Both the position numbers and the translations under genes were made by a program. Below, one piece after another: positions 25,908 to 34,530 of a DNA stretch of 64,000 bases; position 1 is the first letter of the stretch, and every line of letters begins with the position of its first letter. Location: NCBI RefSeq assembly GCF_041435495.1, contig NZ_CP108644.1, positions 310,001 to 374,000 on the forward strand. The letters run 5' to 3'. The stretch is from Streptomyces sp. NBC_01116. Its GTDB lineage: Bacteria > Actinomycetota > Actinomycetes > Streptomycetales > Streptomycetaceae. The notes beneath the pieces were generated by a model that worked only from the letters and a program-made list of their open reading frames with translations, was not told where the DNA came from and made no database searches.

Positions 25908-26852
25908 TCAGCCGTCGGCCCGGGGACCGGACAGAACCGTGGAGAACACCGGTTCGCCGTCCTGATGGCCTGTCACCTGGACCGTCACCGTATCCTCGTC
26001 CGTTTCCGGGAGGACCACCGCCCCGATCCAGCACGGGCTGCCGAACTCGGCGTACCGGTGGAACCGGGTGCGCGCCTCCGCGGGAACGATTCCGGCGGGT
26101 CCCGCCGCGAGGTACGCCGCCTGGCGGGCCGCTTCCAGCAGCAGCATGCCCGGGACATGGTCGTTGGGCCGCTGGAACAGGGTGGGGTGCCGGGTGTCCA
26201 CGCGCAGTTCCCAGACTCCGTCCTGCCCGGACTCCGAGAGCACCACGTCCTCGACGCGGGCACGGCCCGCCCGCGCGGCCGGGACCGGCACGGTCTCCGG
26301 TAGGGATATCCCCTCGGCGGGCACCTCGCCGCGTATCCGCCTGTACGCCTTGGGAGTGCTGAACCGGGTCATCCCCATCCCCGTCGCGGCGAGCCGGCCG
26401 TCCCGGTGCACCGCCCAGCCGACACGTCCCTGCGCCGGGAGTCCGCCCCGCCACCTCAGGTCGGAGCAGTACACCTCCACGTCGATCTCGGTGGGGACGC
26501 CCCCGACCGCCAGGTGCTCCTGATGGCAGACGTAGTCCAGTCCCGTCATCAGGAACTGGTAGCCGAGCGGGATCCCGTACCCGGCGTGGAAGGCGAGCAT
26601 GGCCGCCTGCCGCATCGCCTCCGCGACGAGCAGCGGATCGTGCCGGTCCTCACCCACCGGAGCGAAGAACGGATGGTCGTGCGGGAGAACCGCCCCCACC
26701 GAGAACCGGTCGTGCCCCAGGCGTACCCAGTTCCGCGGAAAGGCGTCCTCCGGCCTGGTCCGGTGCACCATGTCGATACCCACGGCATGCACCACCTCGG
26801 CCTCCGCGTCCATAGTCGGCACCGGATCGATCAAGACTGCTGCTTCGGGCAT
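25908..26852 (-). CDS. afsA: AfsA-type gamma-butyrolactone synthase
   Basis: 314 residues carrying two tandem AfsA repeats (hot-dog-like). Conserved blocks: VHAVGIDMVHRTRPEDAFPRNW, LPHDHPFFAP, LLVAEAMRQAAMLAFHAGYG in the first repeat and LFQRPNDHVPGMLLLEAARQAAYLA in the second. AfsA joins a beta-ketoacyl-ACP chain to dihydroxyacetone phosphate, the first step of A-factor-type signalling molecules that switch on antibiotic production and sporulation. The sequence is very like the S. griseus protein as I remember it. Start 26852 has GGGGGGAG upstream; a downstream ATG at 26813 lacks one. No receptor gene (ArpA/ScbR type) is in the window. Confidence 0.93.
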   Translation of the reverse strand: MPEAAVLIDPVPTMDAEAEVVHAVGIDMVHRTRPEDAFPRNWVRLGHDRFSVGAVLPHDHPFFAPVGEDRHDPLLVAEAMRQAAMLAFHAGYGIPLGYQFLMTGLDYVCHQEHLAVGGVPTEIDVEVYCSDLRWRGGLPAQGRVGWAVHRDGRLAATGMGMTRFSTPKAYRRIRGEVPAEGISLPETVPVPAARAGRARVEDVVLSESGQDGVWELRVDTRHPTLFQRPNDHVPGMLLLEAARQAAYLAAGPAGIVPAEARTRFHRYAEFGSPCWIGAVVLPETDEDTVTVQVTGHQDGEPVFSTVLSGPRADG

Positions 26853-27338
26853 AACTCCCCCCAGGGGTCATGTAGTGGCGAGCCGTTCCTGCGATGCGCG
26901 TACTGGTAGGACAAGATACAGAATAATCACTTTTTCTCCACGCCTGGGCGGGGCCCCACACCCACCCGGCCGTTTCCCGGACCTGCGCGGGAATCCGCGA
27001 GGCGGCGGCGGAGGTGTCCGGGAAATGCATCTGCGGGGCGAGACGAGTGCCGGAATTCCCGAAAGGGCCGACTGCGCGAAAGGCGGTATCCGCTCTCTTT
27101 TCCCGCGCGCCTATCAACCCGGCTCAAGATGCCGAGCGCGATCGGGCACACCTCGTCCAGGGCGAGAGGGGCGGCCCGTTGCGCGCTTCCCATGGCACCG
27201 ATCCTGTCGAAAGACGGCGATCACGGCATCGTACGCCGGGCGTGCGCCCTCGCCCCTGGACGCGTGGAGGGTCCAGGGAGGCCAGAGGCCCTGGGCCCAG
27301 GGCCCTGGAGACGGTCAGAGGTTCAGACGTTCAGGCGC
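26853..27338. other. 486-bp interval upstream of afsA
   Basis: No convincing gene. The first 90 bases upstream of afsA include an A/T-rich patch (around 26916-26940, ATACAGAATAATCAC) that should hold the afsA promoter. Farther on, GGCCCTGGGCCCAGGGCC (27287-27304) is a perfect 18-base palindrome and TCAGACGTTCAG is repeated at 27323-27334 and 27339-27350, next to the end of the LysE gene. These may form that gene's terminator. Longer frames across the interval are Arg/Pro-rich shadows. Confidence 0.6.
27287..27304. terminator. Palindrome downstream of the LysE-type gene
   Basis: GGCCCTGGGCCCAGGGCC is self-complementary over all 18 bases and lies 35 bases beyond the exporter stop codon. Probable terminator on the minus strand; a perfect palindrome without a loop could instead be a protein site. 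Confidence 0.45.
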
Positions 27339-27950
27339 TCAGACGTTCAGCGCCAGCTTCGTGCCGAGGCCGATCATCATCACGGCGACCAGCCCGTCCA
27401 GCACCCGCCACGCGGAGGGCCGCGCGAGCACCCCGCTCAGCAGCCGGGCGCCGTACCCGAGCGCGGCGAACCAGCACACGCTGGCGAGGATCGCGCCGAG
27501 GCCGAAGATCCAGCGCGACGGCCCCCGGTCGGCGGCGACGGACCCGAGCAGGAACACGGTGTCGAGGTAGACATGCGGGTTGAGCCAGGTCATCGCCAGG
27601 CAGGTCAGCACCACGCCCCGGCGCGAGGCGGCCGGGGCGTCCCCCGCGTGCAGGGCCGACGGACGCAGGACCCGGCGCGCGGCGAGCAGGCCGTAGCCGA
27701 TCAGGAACAGGCCGCCGAGCAGCCCCACCACTGTCAGCGCCGACGGCCAGGCCACGACGAGAGCGCCGACCCCGGCGACCCCCAGCGCGATGAGCACCGC
27801 GTCGGACAGGGCGCAGATCCCGACCACGGCGAGCACGCCGTCGCGGCGGACGCCCTGGCGCAGCACCAGGGCGTTCTGGGCTCCGATGGCGACGATGAGC
27901 GAGAGGCCGGTGCCGAAGCCGGCGGCCGCGGTGGTCAGGGCGTTCGTCAT
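27339..27950 (-). CDS. LysE/ArgO-family amino-acid exporter
   Basis: 203 residues with six hydrophobic segments, starting GFGTGLSLIVAIGAQNALVLRQGVRRD, the signature of the LysE/ArgO branch, and CLAMTWLNPHVYLDTVFLLG in the fourth helix. Exports basic amino acids such as lysine or arginine. Divergent from an ArgP/LysG-like LysR activator, the standard arrangement for this transporter. Confidence 0.92.
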   Translation of the reverse strand: MTNALTTAAAGFGTGLSLIVAIGAQNALVLRQGVRRDGVLAVVGICALSDAVLIALGVAGVGALVVAWPSALTVVGLLGGLFLIGYGLLAARRVLRPSALHAGDAPAASRRGVVLTCLAMTWLNPHVYLDTVFLLGSVAADRGPSRWIFGLGAILASVCWFAALGYGARLLSGVLARPSAWRVLDGLVAVMMIGLGTKLALNV

Positions 27951-28017
27951 GCGGCCGACGCTACGGAGCGAGGAAAGCCGGTGTCCAGCTAAAGATTCTT
28001 ACGTATCATTAACAGTC
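27951..28017. promoter_or_regulatory. Divergent promoter of LysE and LysR genes
   Basis: A 67-bp gap with an A/T-rich core (AAAGATTCTTACGTATCATTAACA, quoted in two halves: AAAGATTCTTAC at 27991-28002 and GTATCATTAACA at 28003-28014). This contrasts with the flanking G+C and should hold both promoters and the LysR site. Confidence 0.55.
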
Positions 28018-28941
28018 ATGATGTCCGAGCTACCTCTCGACCAGGTGCGCACCCTGCTGGCCGTGGTCGACGAAGGCACCTTCGACTCGGCGGCGCACGT
28101 CCTGCGGCTGACCCCGTCGGCCGTCAGTCAGCGGGTGAAGGCGCTGGAGCAGCGCACGGGCCGCGTGCTGCTGATGCGCACGAAGCCGGTGCGGCCCACC
28201 GAGTCCGGTGAGGTGGTGGTGCGCTTCGCCCGCCAGCTGGCCAGGCTGGAGCACGACGCGCAGGCGGCGCTCGGGATGTCCGGGCCGGGCGAGCCGACGC
28301 TGCTGCCGATCGCGGTGAACTCCGATTCCCTGGCGACCTGGTTCCTGCCCGCCCTGCGGCGCGTGCCGGAGGAGTCGGGGCTCTGTTACGAGCTGCGCCG
28401 GGAGGACCAGGACCATACGGCCGCCCTGCTGCGGGAGGGGCTGGCGATGGCCGCGGTGACCTCGTCGCCGGAGGCGGTGACGGGCTGCTCGGTGCGACGG
28501 CTGGGCCGGATGCGGTATCTCCCGGTGGCCAGCCCCGGTTTCGCCGACCGGTGGCTGGGGCGGCGGGAAGGCACAGCCTTGCGTGAGGTGATCGGCGACG
28601 CCCCGGTGATCGGCTTCGACCGGCGCGACGACCTCCAGGACGCCTTCGTGCGCCGGCTCGGCCGGGCCCCCCGGGCGAGCGACCGGCGCCACCTGGTGCC
28701 CACGTCGGAGGGGTTCGCGAACGCCGTGGCGTCGGGCATGGGCTGGGGCATGGTGCCCGAGGTCCAGGCGGAGCCGTTGCTGAGCAGCGGCCGGCTGGTG
28801 CGGCTCACCCCGGACCACACCGTGGACGTCCCGCTGTACTGGCAGCAGTGGAAGCTGGAATCGCCCGCCCTGGCGGCCGTCGCCGAGGCGGTGGCGGCGG
28901 AGGCCGCCGAAGCTCTCGACAACGGCGACCGGCCGGACTGA
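28018..28941 (+). CDS. LysR-family regulator, ArgP/LysG-like
   Basis: 307 residues. Helix-turn-helix: LDQVRTLLAVVDEGTFDSAAHVLRLTPSAVSQRVKALEQRTGRVLL, characteristic of the ArgP (IciA)/LysG group. Effector domain includes LPIAVNSDSLATWFLPAL and PTSEGFANAVASGMGWGMVPE, also found in this group. It should sense lysine or arginine and activate the divergent exporter. Two adjacent ATGs (28018, 28021) and no ribosome site, so probably leaderless. Confidence 0.92.
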   Translation: MMSELPLDQVRTLLAVVDEGTFDSAAHVLRLTPSAVSQRVKALEQRTGRVLLMRTKPVRPTESGEVVVRFARQLARLEHDAQAALGMSGPGEPTLLPIAVNSDSLATWFLPALRRVPEESGLCYELRREDQDHTAALLREGLAMAAVTSSPEAVTGCSVRRLGRMRYLPVASPGFADRWLGRREGTALREVIGDAPVIGFDRRDDLQDAFVRRLGRAPRASDRRHLVPTSEGFANAVASGMGWGMVPEVQAEPLLSSGRLVRLTPDHTVDVPLYWQQWKLESPALAAVAEAVAAEAAEALDNGDRPD

Positions 28942-29041
28942 CCGCCTCGTCGGCCCGACGGGCCGCCTCGGTACGGGCGCGCGCTACGCCTTAGGATGGC
29001 GGGTCTCTCCCCCCGGAAATGAGATCGGAGGCATCCTCCCC

Positions 29042-29716
29042 GTGCGTGTGCTGCTGGTGGAGGACGACGACGACCTGCGGGACGTGATCACGTCCGGGCT
29101 GCGGGACGGCGGTTTCGCCGTCGACAGCGCGTCGGACTGGCCGGAGGCGGACGTGCTGCTGCACGTGACCGCGTACGACTGTGTGGTGCTGGACCGGATG
29201 GTGCCCTCCGGCGACACCCTCGCGCCGTTGGAGGGCCTGCGCCGGGCCGGCTGGTCGGTGCCCGTGCTGTGCCTCACCGCCCTGGACTCCCTGCACGAAC
29301 GGCTGCGGGGACTGGAGAGCGGGGCGGACGACTACCTGGCCAAGCCGTTCTCGATGCGCGAGCTCGTCCTGCGCGTGCGGGGCCTGAGCCGACGGGCGCC
29401 GGTCCGGCTCCCCTCGTTCCTGGGCTGTGCGGACGTGGTCATGGACGTGGCGCGGCACGAGGTGCGGCGCGGTGGTGTGCTGCTGTCGCTGAGCCCGAAG
29501 GAGTACGCCGTGCTCCAGCAGCTCCTCGTCCACCGGGACGCCGTCGTCAGCCGCACCGGGCTGCTGGAGCACTGCTGGGACGAGATGGCCGACCCGGTCT
29601 CCAATGTGGTGGACGCCGTCGTCGCGGGACTTCGGCGCAAGCTCGGCTCCCCCGGCCTGGTGCACACCGTGCGCGGTCAGGGGTTCCTGCTGTCGGCTGA
29701 GCCGGGGCCGTCCTGA
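29042..29716 (+). CDS. OmpR-type two-component response regulator
   Basis: 224 residues. Receiver domain (1-118) with acidic pocket VEDDDDLRD, phospho-acceptor Asp in CVVLDRMVPSGD near residue 54, conserved Thr in LCLTALDS and Lys in LAKPFSMREL. The C-terminal winged helix (about 128-220) ends VVDAVVAGLRRKLGSPGLVHTVRGQGFLL. GTG start 29042. The stop codon overlaps the start of the histidine kinase gene (TGATG), so the pair is coupled. Signal sensed is unknown. Confidence 0.93.
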   Translation: MRVLLVEDDDDLRDVITSGLRDGGFAVDSASDWPEADVLLHVTAYDCVVLDRMVPSGDTLAPLEGLRRAGWSVPVLCLTALDSLHERLRGLESGADDYLAKPFSMRELVLRVRGLSRRAPVRLPSFLGCADVVMDVARHEVRRGGVLLSLSPKEYAVLQQLLVHRDAVVSRTGLLEHCWDEMADPVSNVVDAVVAGLRRKLGSPGLVHTVRGQGFLLSAEPGPS

Positions 29717-31053
29717 TGGCTGAGCCGGTACGGCCCCGTCGCTCCCCGGCCCGGAGACGGCTGCACCGGCTGCGGCTGCGGCTGACCGCCGCGTACACCC
29801 TCATCACCGTCGCCGGGCTGGCCTGCCTGTCCTGGCTGGTGATCCGTACCGACGACCGGGCGCGCCTGGACGCCGAGTACGACGAGATGCGCCGCCGGGC
29901 GTCCGTCGCGGCCTCGCTCGTCTACTACGAGGACGGCCGGATCCGTCTGGACGGGCTCGACGACGACGAGGCGACCTCGGGAACTCCGCAGGTCCTGGTG
30001 CTGGAGGGGCGGCCCGGCGGTGATCCGGCCACCGTGTTCCGGGGCCGCACCGCGCAGTTCGCCGTGCGGGACACGGCGATCCGAGCGGTGACCCGTACGG
30101 CGATGGACGAGGAGGGGCCGGTGCGGGCCGGGGCGCGCGACCGCACGGGAGAGCCCGTGCGTCTGCTGGCCGTGCCCTTCTACGACGACGCCACCGACGA
30201 GGTGGCGGGCGCGGCCGTCGCCATCGGCGACCCCGCGCGCGGGGCGGCCGAGCACCGCAGCCTGGTCCTCTCCCTCGTCGTCGGGGCCGGTGCGCTGACG
30301 GCGCTGGCCGCGCTGACCGGGCATGTGCTCTCCGGGCGGAGCATGCGGCCGGCCTGGGAGGCTCTGGAGCAGCAGGAGCGGCTGCTGGCCGACGCGGCGC
30401 ACGAGTTGCGGACCCCGGTCGCGGTGATGCGCGGATCGGTGGAGGTGGCCGCCGCCGCTCCGGGCGGGCTGGAGGCGCATCTGCCCCGGATCCGGAGGGC
30501 GGCGGACCGGATGGCCGACGTCGTGGAGAACCTGCTGGCCCGGGGGCGGTTGGAGGCCGCCGTGGACGTCGTACGGGCGGAGCCGCTGCGTCTGGACCAG
30601 CTGGTCGAGGAGGTGTGCGCGGAGGTGGCGGAGGGCGGGAACGGCGTGGAGTGGCGGCTGGAGGAGTCGGTGGTCGACGCGGACGCCGCGCTGGTGCGGG
30701 TCGCGGTGCGCAATCTGCTGGACAACGCGGTGCGGCACGGTCGGGATCCCGGCGCGCCGGAGCGGGCCGGGCTGCTGGTGACCGTACGCGGTCCGGAGGT
30801 GTGGGTCGCCGACCGTGGCCCGGGAGTGGATCCGGCCCGGCTGCCGGAGCTGACGGAGCGGTTCAGCTCGCCGGGCGGGGGGACGGGGATCGGCCTCTCG
30901 CTGGTACGGCGGATCGCGCAGGCCCACCGGGGGTCGCTCACCGTCCGGGCCCGGCCCGGCGGCGGCGCGGAATTCGTCCTGCGGCTCGCGCCCGACCGGT
31001 CGCGGCGGGGCCGGGGGCGCGGCACCGCGCGGACGCTCACGATTCGCTCATGA
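29716..31053 (+). CDS. Two-component sensor histidine kinase
   Basis: 445 residues. First membrane helix about 22-44 (LTAAYTLITVAGLACLSWLVI), an extracytoplasmic sensor of about 140 residues, and a second helix near 188-212 (LVLSLVVGAGALTALAALTG). The dimerisation/phosphoacceptor region is LADAAHELRTPVAVM. The ATP-binding domain has N box VRNLLDNAVRHG, G1 VADRGPGVD and G2 GGGTGIGLSLVRRI. Partner of the overlapping response regulator. Confidence 0.92.
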   Translation: MAEPVRPRRSPARRRLHRLRLRLTAAYTLITVAGLACLSWLVIRTDDRARLDAEYDEMRRRASVAASLVYYEDGRIRLDGLDDDEATSGTPQVLVLEGRPGGDPATVFRGRTAQFAVRDTAIRAVTRTAMDEEGPVRAGARDRTGEPVRLLAVPFYDDATDEVAGAAVAIGDPARGAAEHRSLVLSLVVGAGALTALAALTGHVLSGRSMRPAWEALEQQERLLADAAHELRTPVAVMRGSVEVAAAAPGGLEAHLPRIRRAADRMADVVENLLARGRLEAAVDVVRAEPLRLDQLVEEVCAEVAEGGNGVEWRLEESVVDADAALVRVAVRNLLDNAVRHGRDPGAPERAGLLVTVRGPEVWVADRGPGVDPARLPELTERFSSPGGGTGIGLSLVRRIAQAHRGSLTVRARPGGGAEFVLRLAPDRSRRGRGRGTARTLTIRS

Positions 31054-31107
31054 TCGGCCGTCCATGATGGCGGGGCAGGTTCCGAAGTCCACGCACGGGA
31101 GTCACGT

Positions 31108-31968
31108 ATGTCCCAGCACGCCGTCCGTCCGTTCCTCCGCCGCCGAAGCACGCTCGCCGCTCTGGCCGGCGGCGTCGCGGTCGCGACGGGAGCGGGACTG
31201 CTCCTGTCCCACGCCTTCGGCTCGGGGTCCGCGGACGAGGCCGCGCCCGAGGTCGTGCCGCCCAGGGCCGATGTGGTCTTCGACTACCAGATCGGCGGCG
31301 CGTACACCCCGCCCGCCGGGGTCGGCGCGGTCTCCCGCGACCGTGGCGACGAGCCGGCCGAGGGCCTGTACAACGTCTGTTACGTCAACGCCTTCCAGGC
31401 CCAGCCCGACGCGCTGGGCTGGTGGGAGAAGAACAACCCCGACCTGTTGCTCCGCGACGGTGACGGCGGCCCGGTCAAGGACGAGGAGTGGGACGAGGCG
31501 CTGCTCGACACCTCGACGGCGGACAAGCGCACCCGGCTGGCGGACATCGTCGGGGCCTGGGTCGACGGCTGTGCGGAGTCGGGTTTCCAGGCGGTGGAGC
31601 CGGACAACCTCGACTCCTACGAGCGTTCCGAGGGCCTGCTGACCCGGGCGCACAACGCGGCGTTCGCGAAGCTCATGGCCGACCGGGCGCATGCCGCGGG
31701 GCTGGCGATCGGCCAGAAGAACACCACCGATCTGCTGGAGCGGCGGGAAGCGATCGGGTTCGACTTCGCCGTCGCCGAGGAGTGCGGCCGGTACGACGAG
31801 TGCGCCGACTACGCCTCCGCGTACGGCGACAGGGTGTTCGTCGTCGAGTACACCGACGACGACTTCGCGAAGGCGTGTTCGTCCATGGGGGCGAAGGTCT
31901 CGATGGTGCGCCGGGACCTCGACGTCCGGCCGGCCGGACGGCCGGGGCACGTGTTCCGCGCCTGCTGA
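31108..31968 (+). CDS. Secreted GH114 endo-alpha-1,4-polygalactosaminidase-like protein
   Basis: 286 residues. N-terminus FLRRRSTLAALAGGVAVATGAGLLLS is a Tat- or Sec-type signal. The mature part has the GH114 (DUF297) pattern: FDYQIGGAYTPPAGV, YNVCYVNAFQAQP, DIVGAWVDGCAESGFQAVEPDNLDSYERS, AIGQKNTTDLLE, FAVAEECGRYDEC. The first characterised member cuts polygalactosamine. A role in degrading or remodelling an extracellular amino-sugar polymer is likely. Follows the two-component system by 54 bases, possibly one of its targets. Confidence 0.85.
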   Translation: MSQHAVRPFLRRRSTLAALAGGVAVATGAGLLLSHAFGSGSADEAAPEVVPPRADVVFDYQIGGAYTPPAGVGAVSRDRGDEPAEGLYNVCYVNAFQAQPDALGWWEKNNPDLLLRDGDGGPVKDEEWDEALLDTSTADKRTRLADIVGAWVDGCAESGFQAVEPDNLDSYERSEGLLTRAHNAAFAKLMADRAHAAGLAIGQKNTTDLLERREAIGFDFAVAEECGRYDECADYASAYGDRVFVVEYTDDDFAKACSSMGAKVSMVRRDLDVRPAGRPGHVFRAC

Positions 31969-31992
31969 CGGACCGCCCGGGGCAGCCGGGGC

Positions 31993-32790
31993 TCAGGCGG
32001 TGTCCGGTGGGTGGGCGCAGACGGTGAAGATGCCGCCGTCGGGGTCCCTGATCACCGCTTCGGTTCCGTCGGCCGATGAGTCCACCGGCGGGTCGGCCGT
32101 GCCACCCGCCGCGCGGGCCGCCCCGGTGGCCGCTTCCAGGTCCGCGACCGGGAAACGGACGTGCCAGCACGGGCGCAGCAGGGGATCGGGGGACGACGCG
32201 TCGCCGCCCCCGCGAAGGGTGGCGACGGTGCGGCCGCCCTGCCGTACGACGACCGCGTCCTGCTGGTACGCGTAGCCGACCTCGCAGCCGCCGGGTTCCT
32301 GCGAGGCCCAGCCGAACACCTCGGCGTAGAAGATCGCGCAGTCGAAGGCGTGGCCCGTCCGCAGTTCGAGGGAGGCGGGCGGGTTGTCGCGGCCGAACGA
32401 CCAGGGAGGGGTCCGGCCTTCCCAGAAGCCGAAGGCGGCTCCTTCGCGGTCGGCTGCCACGGCTCCCCGCCCGGGGCCCAGCCGGATCGGGCCGACGGCG
32501 ATGGTGCCGCCCCGTTCGCGGACCCGGGCCGCCGTGGCGTCGACGTCGTCCACGGCGAAGTACGGGGTCCAGGAGACGACCGTGGGCAGACCGGGGGCGA
32601 TCTGCCCGATCCCGGCGACGGGCAGGGCGTCGACGTGGGCGACGGTGAAACCCTCGCCCAGGGTGCCGGAGCGGAAGGTCCACCCGAGGACGGTCCCGTA
32701 GAAGTCCTGGGTCGCCCGCAGGTCCCGGGTCATGAGACTGACCCAGCACGGAACGCCGTGCACCGGGGTGCTCTGCTCTGCCGCGGTCAT
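31993..32790 (-). CDS. VOC-family protein with two glyoxalase-like domains
   Basis: 265 residues, two betaalphabetabetabeta modules (about 12-128 and 138-260). First: PCWVSLMTRDLRATQDFYGTVLGWTF, then TPYFAVDDVDATAARVRERGG. Second: AFDCAIFYAEVFGWAS and HVRFPVADLEAATGAARAAGG ending DPDGGIFTVCA. Such two-domain proteins are annotated as hydroxylases, glyoxalases or resistance proteins; the activity cannot be assigned. Convergent with the GH114 gene. Confidence 0.87.
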   Translation of the reverse strand: MTAAEQSTPVHGVPCWVSLMTRDLRATQDFYGTVLGWTFRSGTLGEGFTVAHVDALPVAGIGQIAPGLPTVVSWTPYFAVDDVDATAARVRERGGTIAVGPIRLGPGRGAVAADREGAAFGFWEGRTPPWSFGRDNPPASLELRTGHAFDCAIFYAEVFGWASQEPGGCEVGYAYQQDAVVVRQGGRTVATLRGGGDASSPDPLLRPCWHVRFPVADLEAATGAARAAGGTADPPVDSSADGTEAVIRDPDGGIFTVCAHPPDTA

Positions 32791-33048
32791 CGGGATCCGT
32801 CTCCTCGTCCCCGGTGGTGAGCTGCCGGACGCGGACGCCGGTCCGGCGGGTGGGCCTGGCCGGTCACCGGCCGTCGCAGGCCGGTGCGCTCCGTGGCGTC
32901 CGACGTCCTCCGGAGCTGCACGCCTCCATACCTACGCCGCCGGGGTCGCGCGCGCCACCCGGGCCGCGTCCCGCAACGGAGCGGAGGGCACGCCCCGGCC
33001 GCCCCCGGACGGGGCCGCCGTGTCAGTGCCCGGTGGCAGACTGCCCGC
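32791..33048. other. 258-bp divergent promoter interval
   Basis: Separates the VOC gene and the DinB gene. The only readable element is CAGACT about 7 bases before the DinB ATG, fitting a leaderless -10 box. No further gene or hairpin was convincing. Confidence 0.5.
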
Positions 33049-33633
33049 ATGACCGCCTCGCAGCCGAAGGCTGACCTCCAGCGCTATCTGCAGTCCGCTC
33101 GTGACGCCCTGCTGTGGAAGCTCGAAGGGCTCTCCGAGTACGACGTCCGCCGCCCTCTGACGCCGACCGGAACCAATCTCCTCGGGCTCGTCAAGCACGC
33201 CGCGGGGGTGGAGCTGGGCTACTTCGGCGAGACGTTCCGGCGGCCGTTCGGCGAGGCGCCTCCCGCCTACGCGGACGACGCCGAGGCGAACCAGGACATG
33301 TGGGCGACCGCCGACGAGTCGCGCGAGGACGTCCTCGCCCTCTACCGCCGGGTCGCGGAGCACGCGGACGCCACGATCGCCGAGCTGCCGCTCGACGCGG
33401 TCGGGCACGTCCGGTGGTGGCCCGACGGGCGCAACCGGGTGACGCTGCACCAGATCCTCGTTCATGTGATCGCCGACCTCCAGCGGCATGCCGGCCACGC
33501 CGACATCGTCCGGGAGCTCGTCGACGGGACGGTGGGGCTGCGGTCCGGCACCGACAACATGCCGCCGGGCGACCGCGCCTGGTGGGAGGAGTACCGGCAG
33601 CGCCTGGAGCGGGTGGCGCGGGAGGCCGGGTAG
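33049..33633 (+). CDS. DinB-family protein (DUF664-like)
   Basis: 194 residues, four-helix DinB/YfiT fold. Metal-ligand histidines of the family are in LLGLVKHAAGVELGYFGE, HQILVHVIADLQRHAGHADIVREL and TIGWALWH-like positions. Actinobacterial members are commonly thiol (mycothiol) transferases. The GRNRVTLHQILVH segment is well conserved. ATG 33049 with a -10-like CAGACT close by, so probably leaderless. One of three DinB-type genes in this window. Confidence 0.87.
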   Translation: MTASQPKADLQRYLQSARDALLWKLEGLSEYDVRRPLTPTGTNLLGLVKHAAGVELGYFGETFRRPFGEAPPAYADDAEANQDMWATADESREDVLALYRRVAEHADATIAELPLDAVGHVRWWPDGRNRVTLHQILVHVIADLQRHAGHADIVRELVDGTVGLRSGTDNMPPGDRAWWEEYRQRLERVAREAG

Positions 33634-33660
33634 CCGCTCCCCCTGATCACGCCGGGCCGT

Positions 33661-34413
33661 TCAGCGCCGCGCCGGTGCCGCCGGTTCGCCGAGGTGGTGC
33701 GCGGCGGTGCGCCAGGCGGCGGTGACGGCTTCGTGGGCCGTGGCGGTCGCCGCCCCGACCTCCGGCGGGAGATGCAGCGGGGCGCCGACGTGGACGTGGA
33801 GCCGGGGGCGGCGGGCCGGGGCGGTGAGGAGCCCGGAGATCTGCTTGACGCAGCGGCCCGAGGTCACCCGGCGGGCTCCCGCCTGGCCGAGAGGCACGAC
33901 GGGCGCGCCGGACGCGTGCGCGAGGCGGGCGAGGCCGCTGCGGAAGCTCTCCGGCGGGGCCTCCGCCGCGTCCGTGCGGCAGGGCAGCCGTCCTTCGCCG
34001 TAGATGAGCAGCCGGCGGCCGTCCCTGAGCGCGACGGCCGCCGCGTCCAGGGCGGCCGCGGCCCGGTCGGTGTTCCGGTGCACGGGCACGTGGCCGCCGC
34101 GTTCCAGGAGACGGCCGAGTACCGGTATGCGCCACAGTCCCGCGGTGGCCATGACGACGGGTTCGACGCCGAGGCGCAGCAGTGCGGCGAGGACGATGCC
34201 CGGGTCGGCCAGGGAGGTGTGGTTGGCGACGATGATGCTGCCGACGGCCGGGGCCGTGGCGTGGTCGGAGGTGACCGTGAGGCGTCCGAGCGAGGGGACG
34301 ACGGTGGCGGCGATACGGCTGAGCACGGTTCTCCCGGGGTTCGGCGGGCGAGGCCGTCCTGGTGACGGCGGTGCGGGGTCCGCCGTTCCCGGCTTCGCCC
34401 GCCACACCCTCAT
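33661..34413 (-). CDS. PlsC-type 1-acyl-glycerol-3-phosphate acyltransferase
   Basis: 250 residues. Acyltransferase motif I NHTSLAD (NHx4D) follows GSIIVANHTSLADPG; motif III-like YGEGRLPCR replaces the usual EGTRS; motif IV region is GAPVVPLGQAGAR. Phospholipid or ornithine-lipid acyltransferase related to PlsC. No ribosome site at 34413, so a start further downstream (near the conserved TVLSRIA) is possible. Convergent with the DinB gene. Confidence 0.83.
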   Translation of the reverse strand: MRVWRAKPGTADPAPPSPGRPRPPNPGRTVLSRIAATVVPSLGRLTVTSDHATAPAVGSIIVANHTSLADPGIVLAALLRLGVEPVVMATAGLWRIPVLGRLLERGGHVPVHRNTDRAAAALDAAAVALRDGRRLLIYGEGRLPCRTDAAEAPPESFRSGLARLAHASGAPVVPLGQAGARRVTSGRCVKQISGLLTAPARRPRLHVHVGAPLHLPPEVGAATATAHEAVTAAWRTAAHHLGEPAAPARR

Positions 34414-34530
34414 CGTCGTGGCGGCCGGGGCGCGGGGCCTGAGTGCGGGTACTCAGGCTCCCTGGTCGATCGCCCCCGCTTCGCGGCGCTCCCGGGGTGC
34501 CGGGACGCCCGAGCCGTGTGCGGCGCCGGT

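Noticed and set aside
29042-31053. Naming the two-component pair CutRS
   Set aside because: The general architecture is similar, but receiver and sensor sequences did not match CutRS closely enough from memory to use the name.
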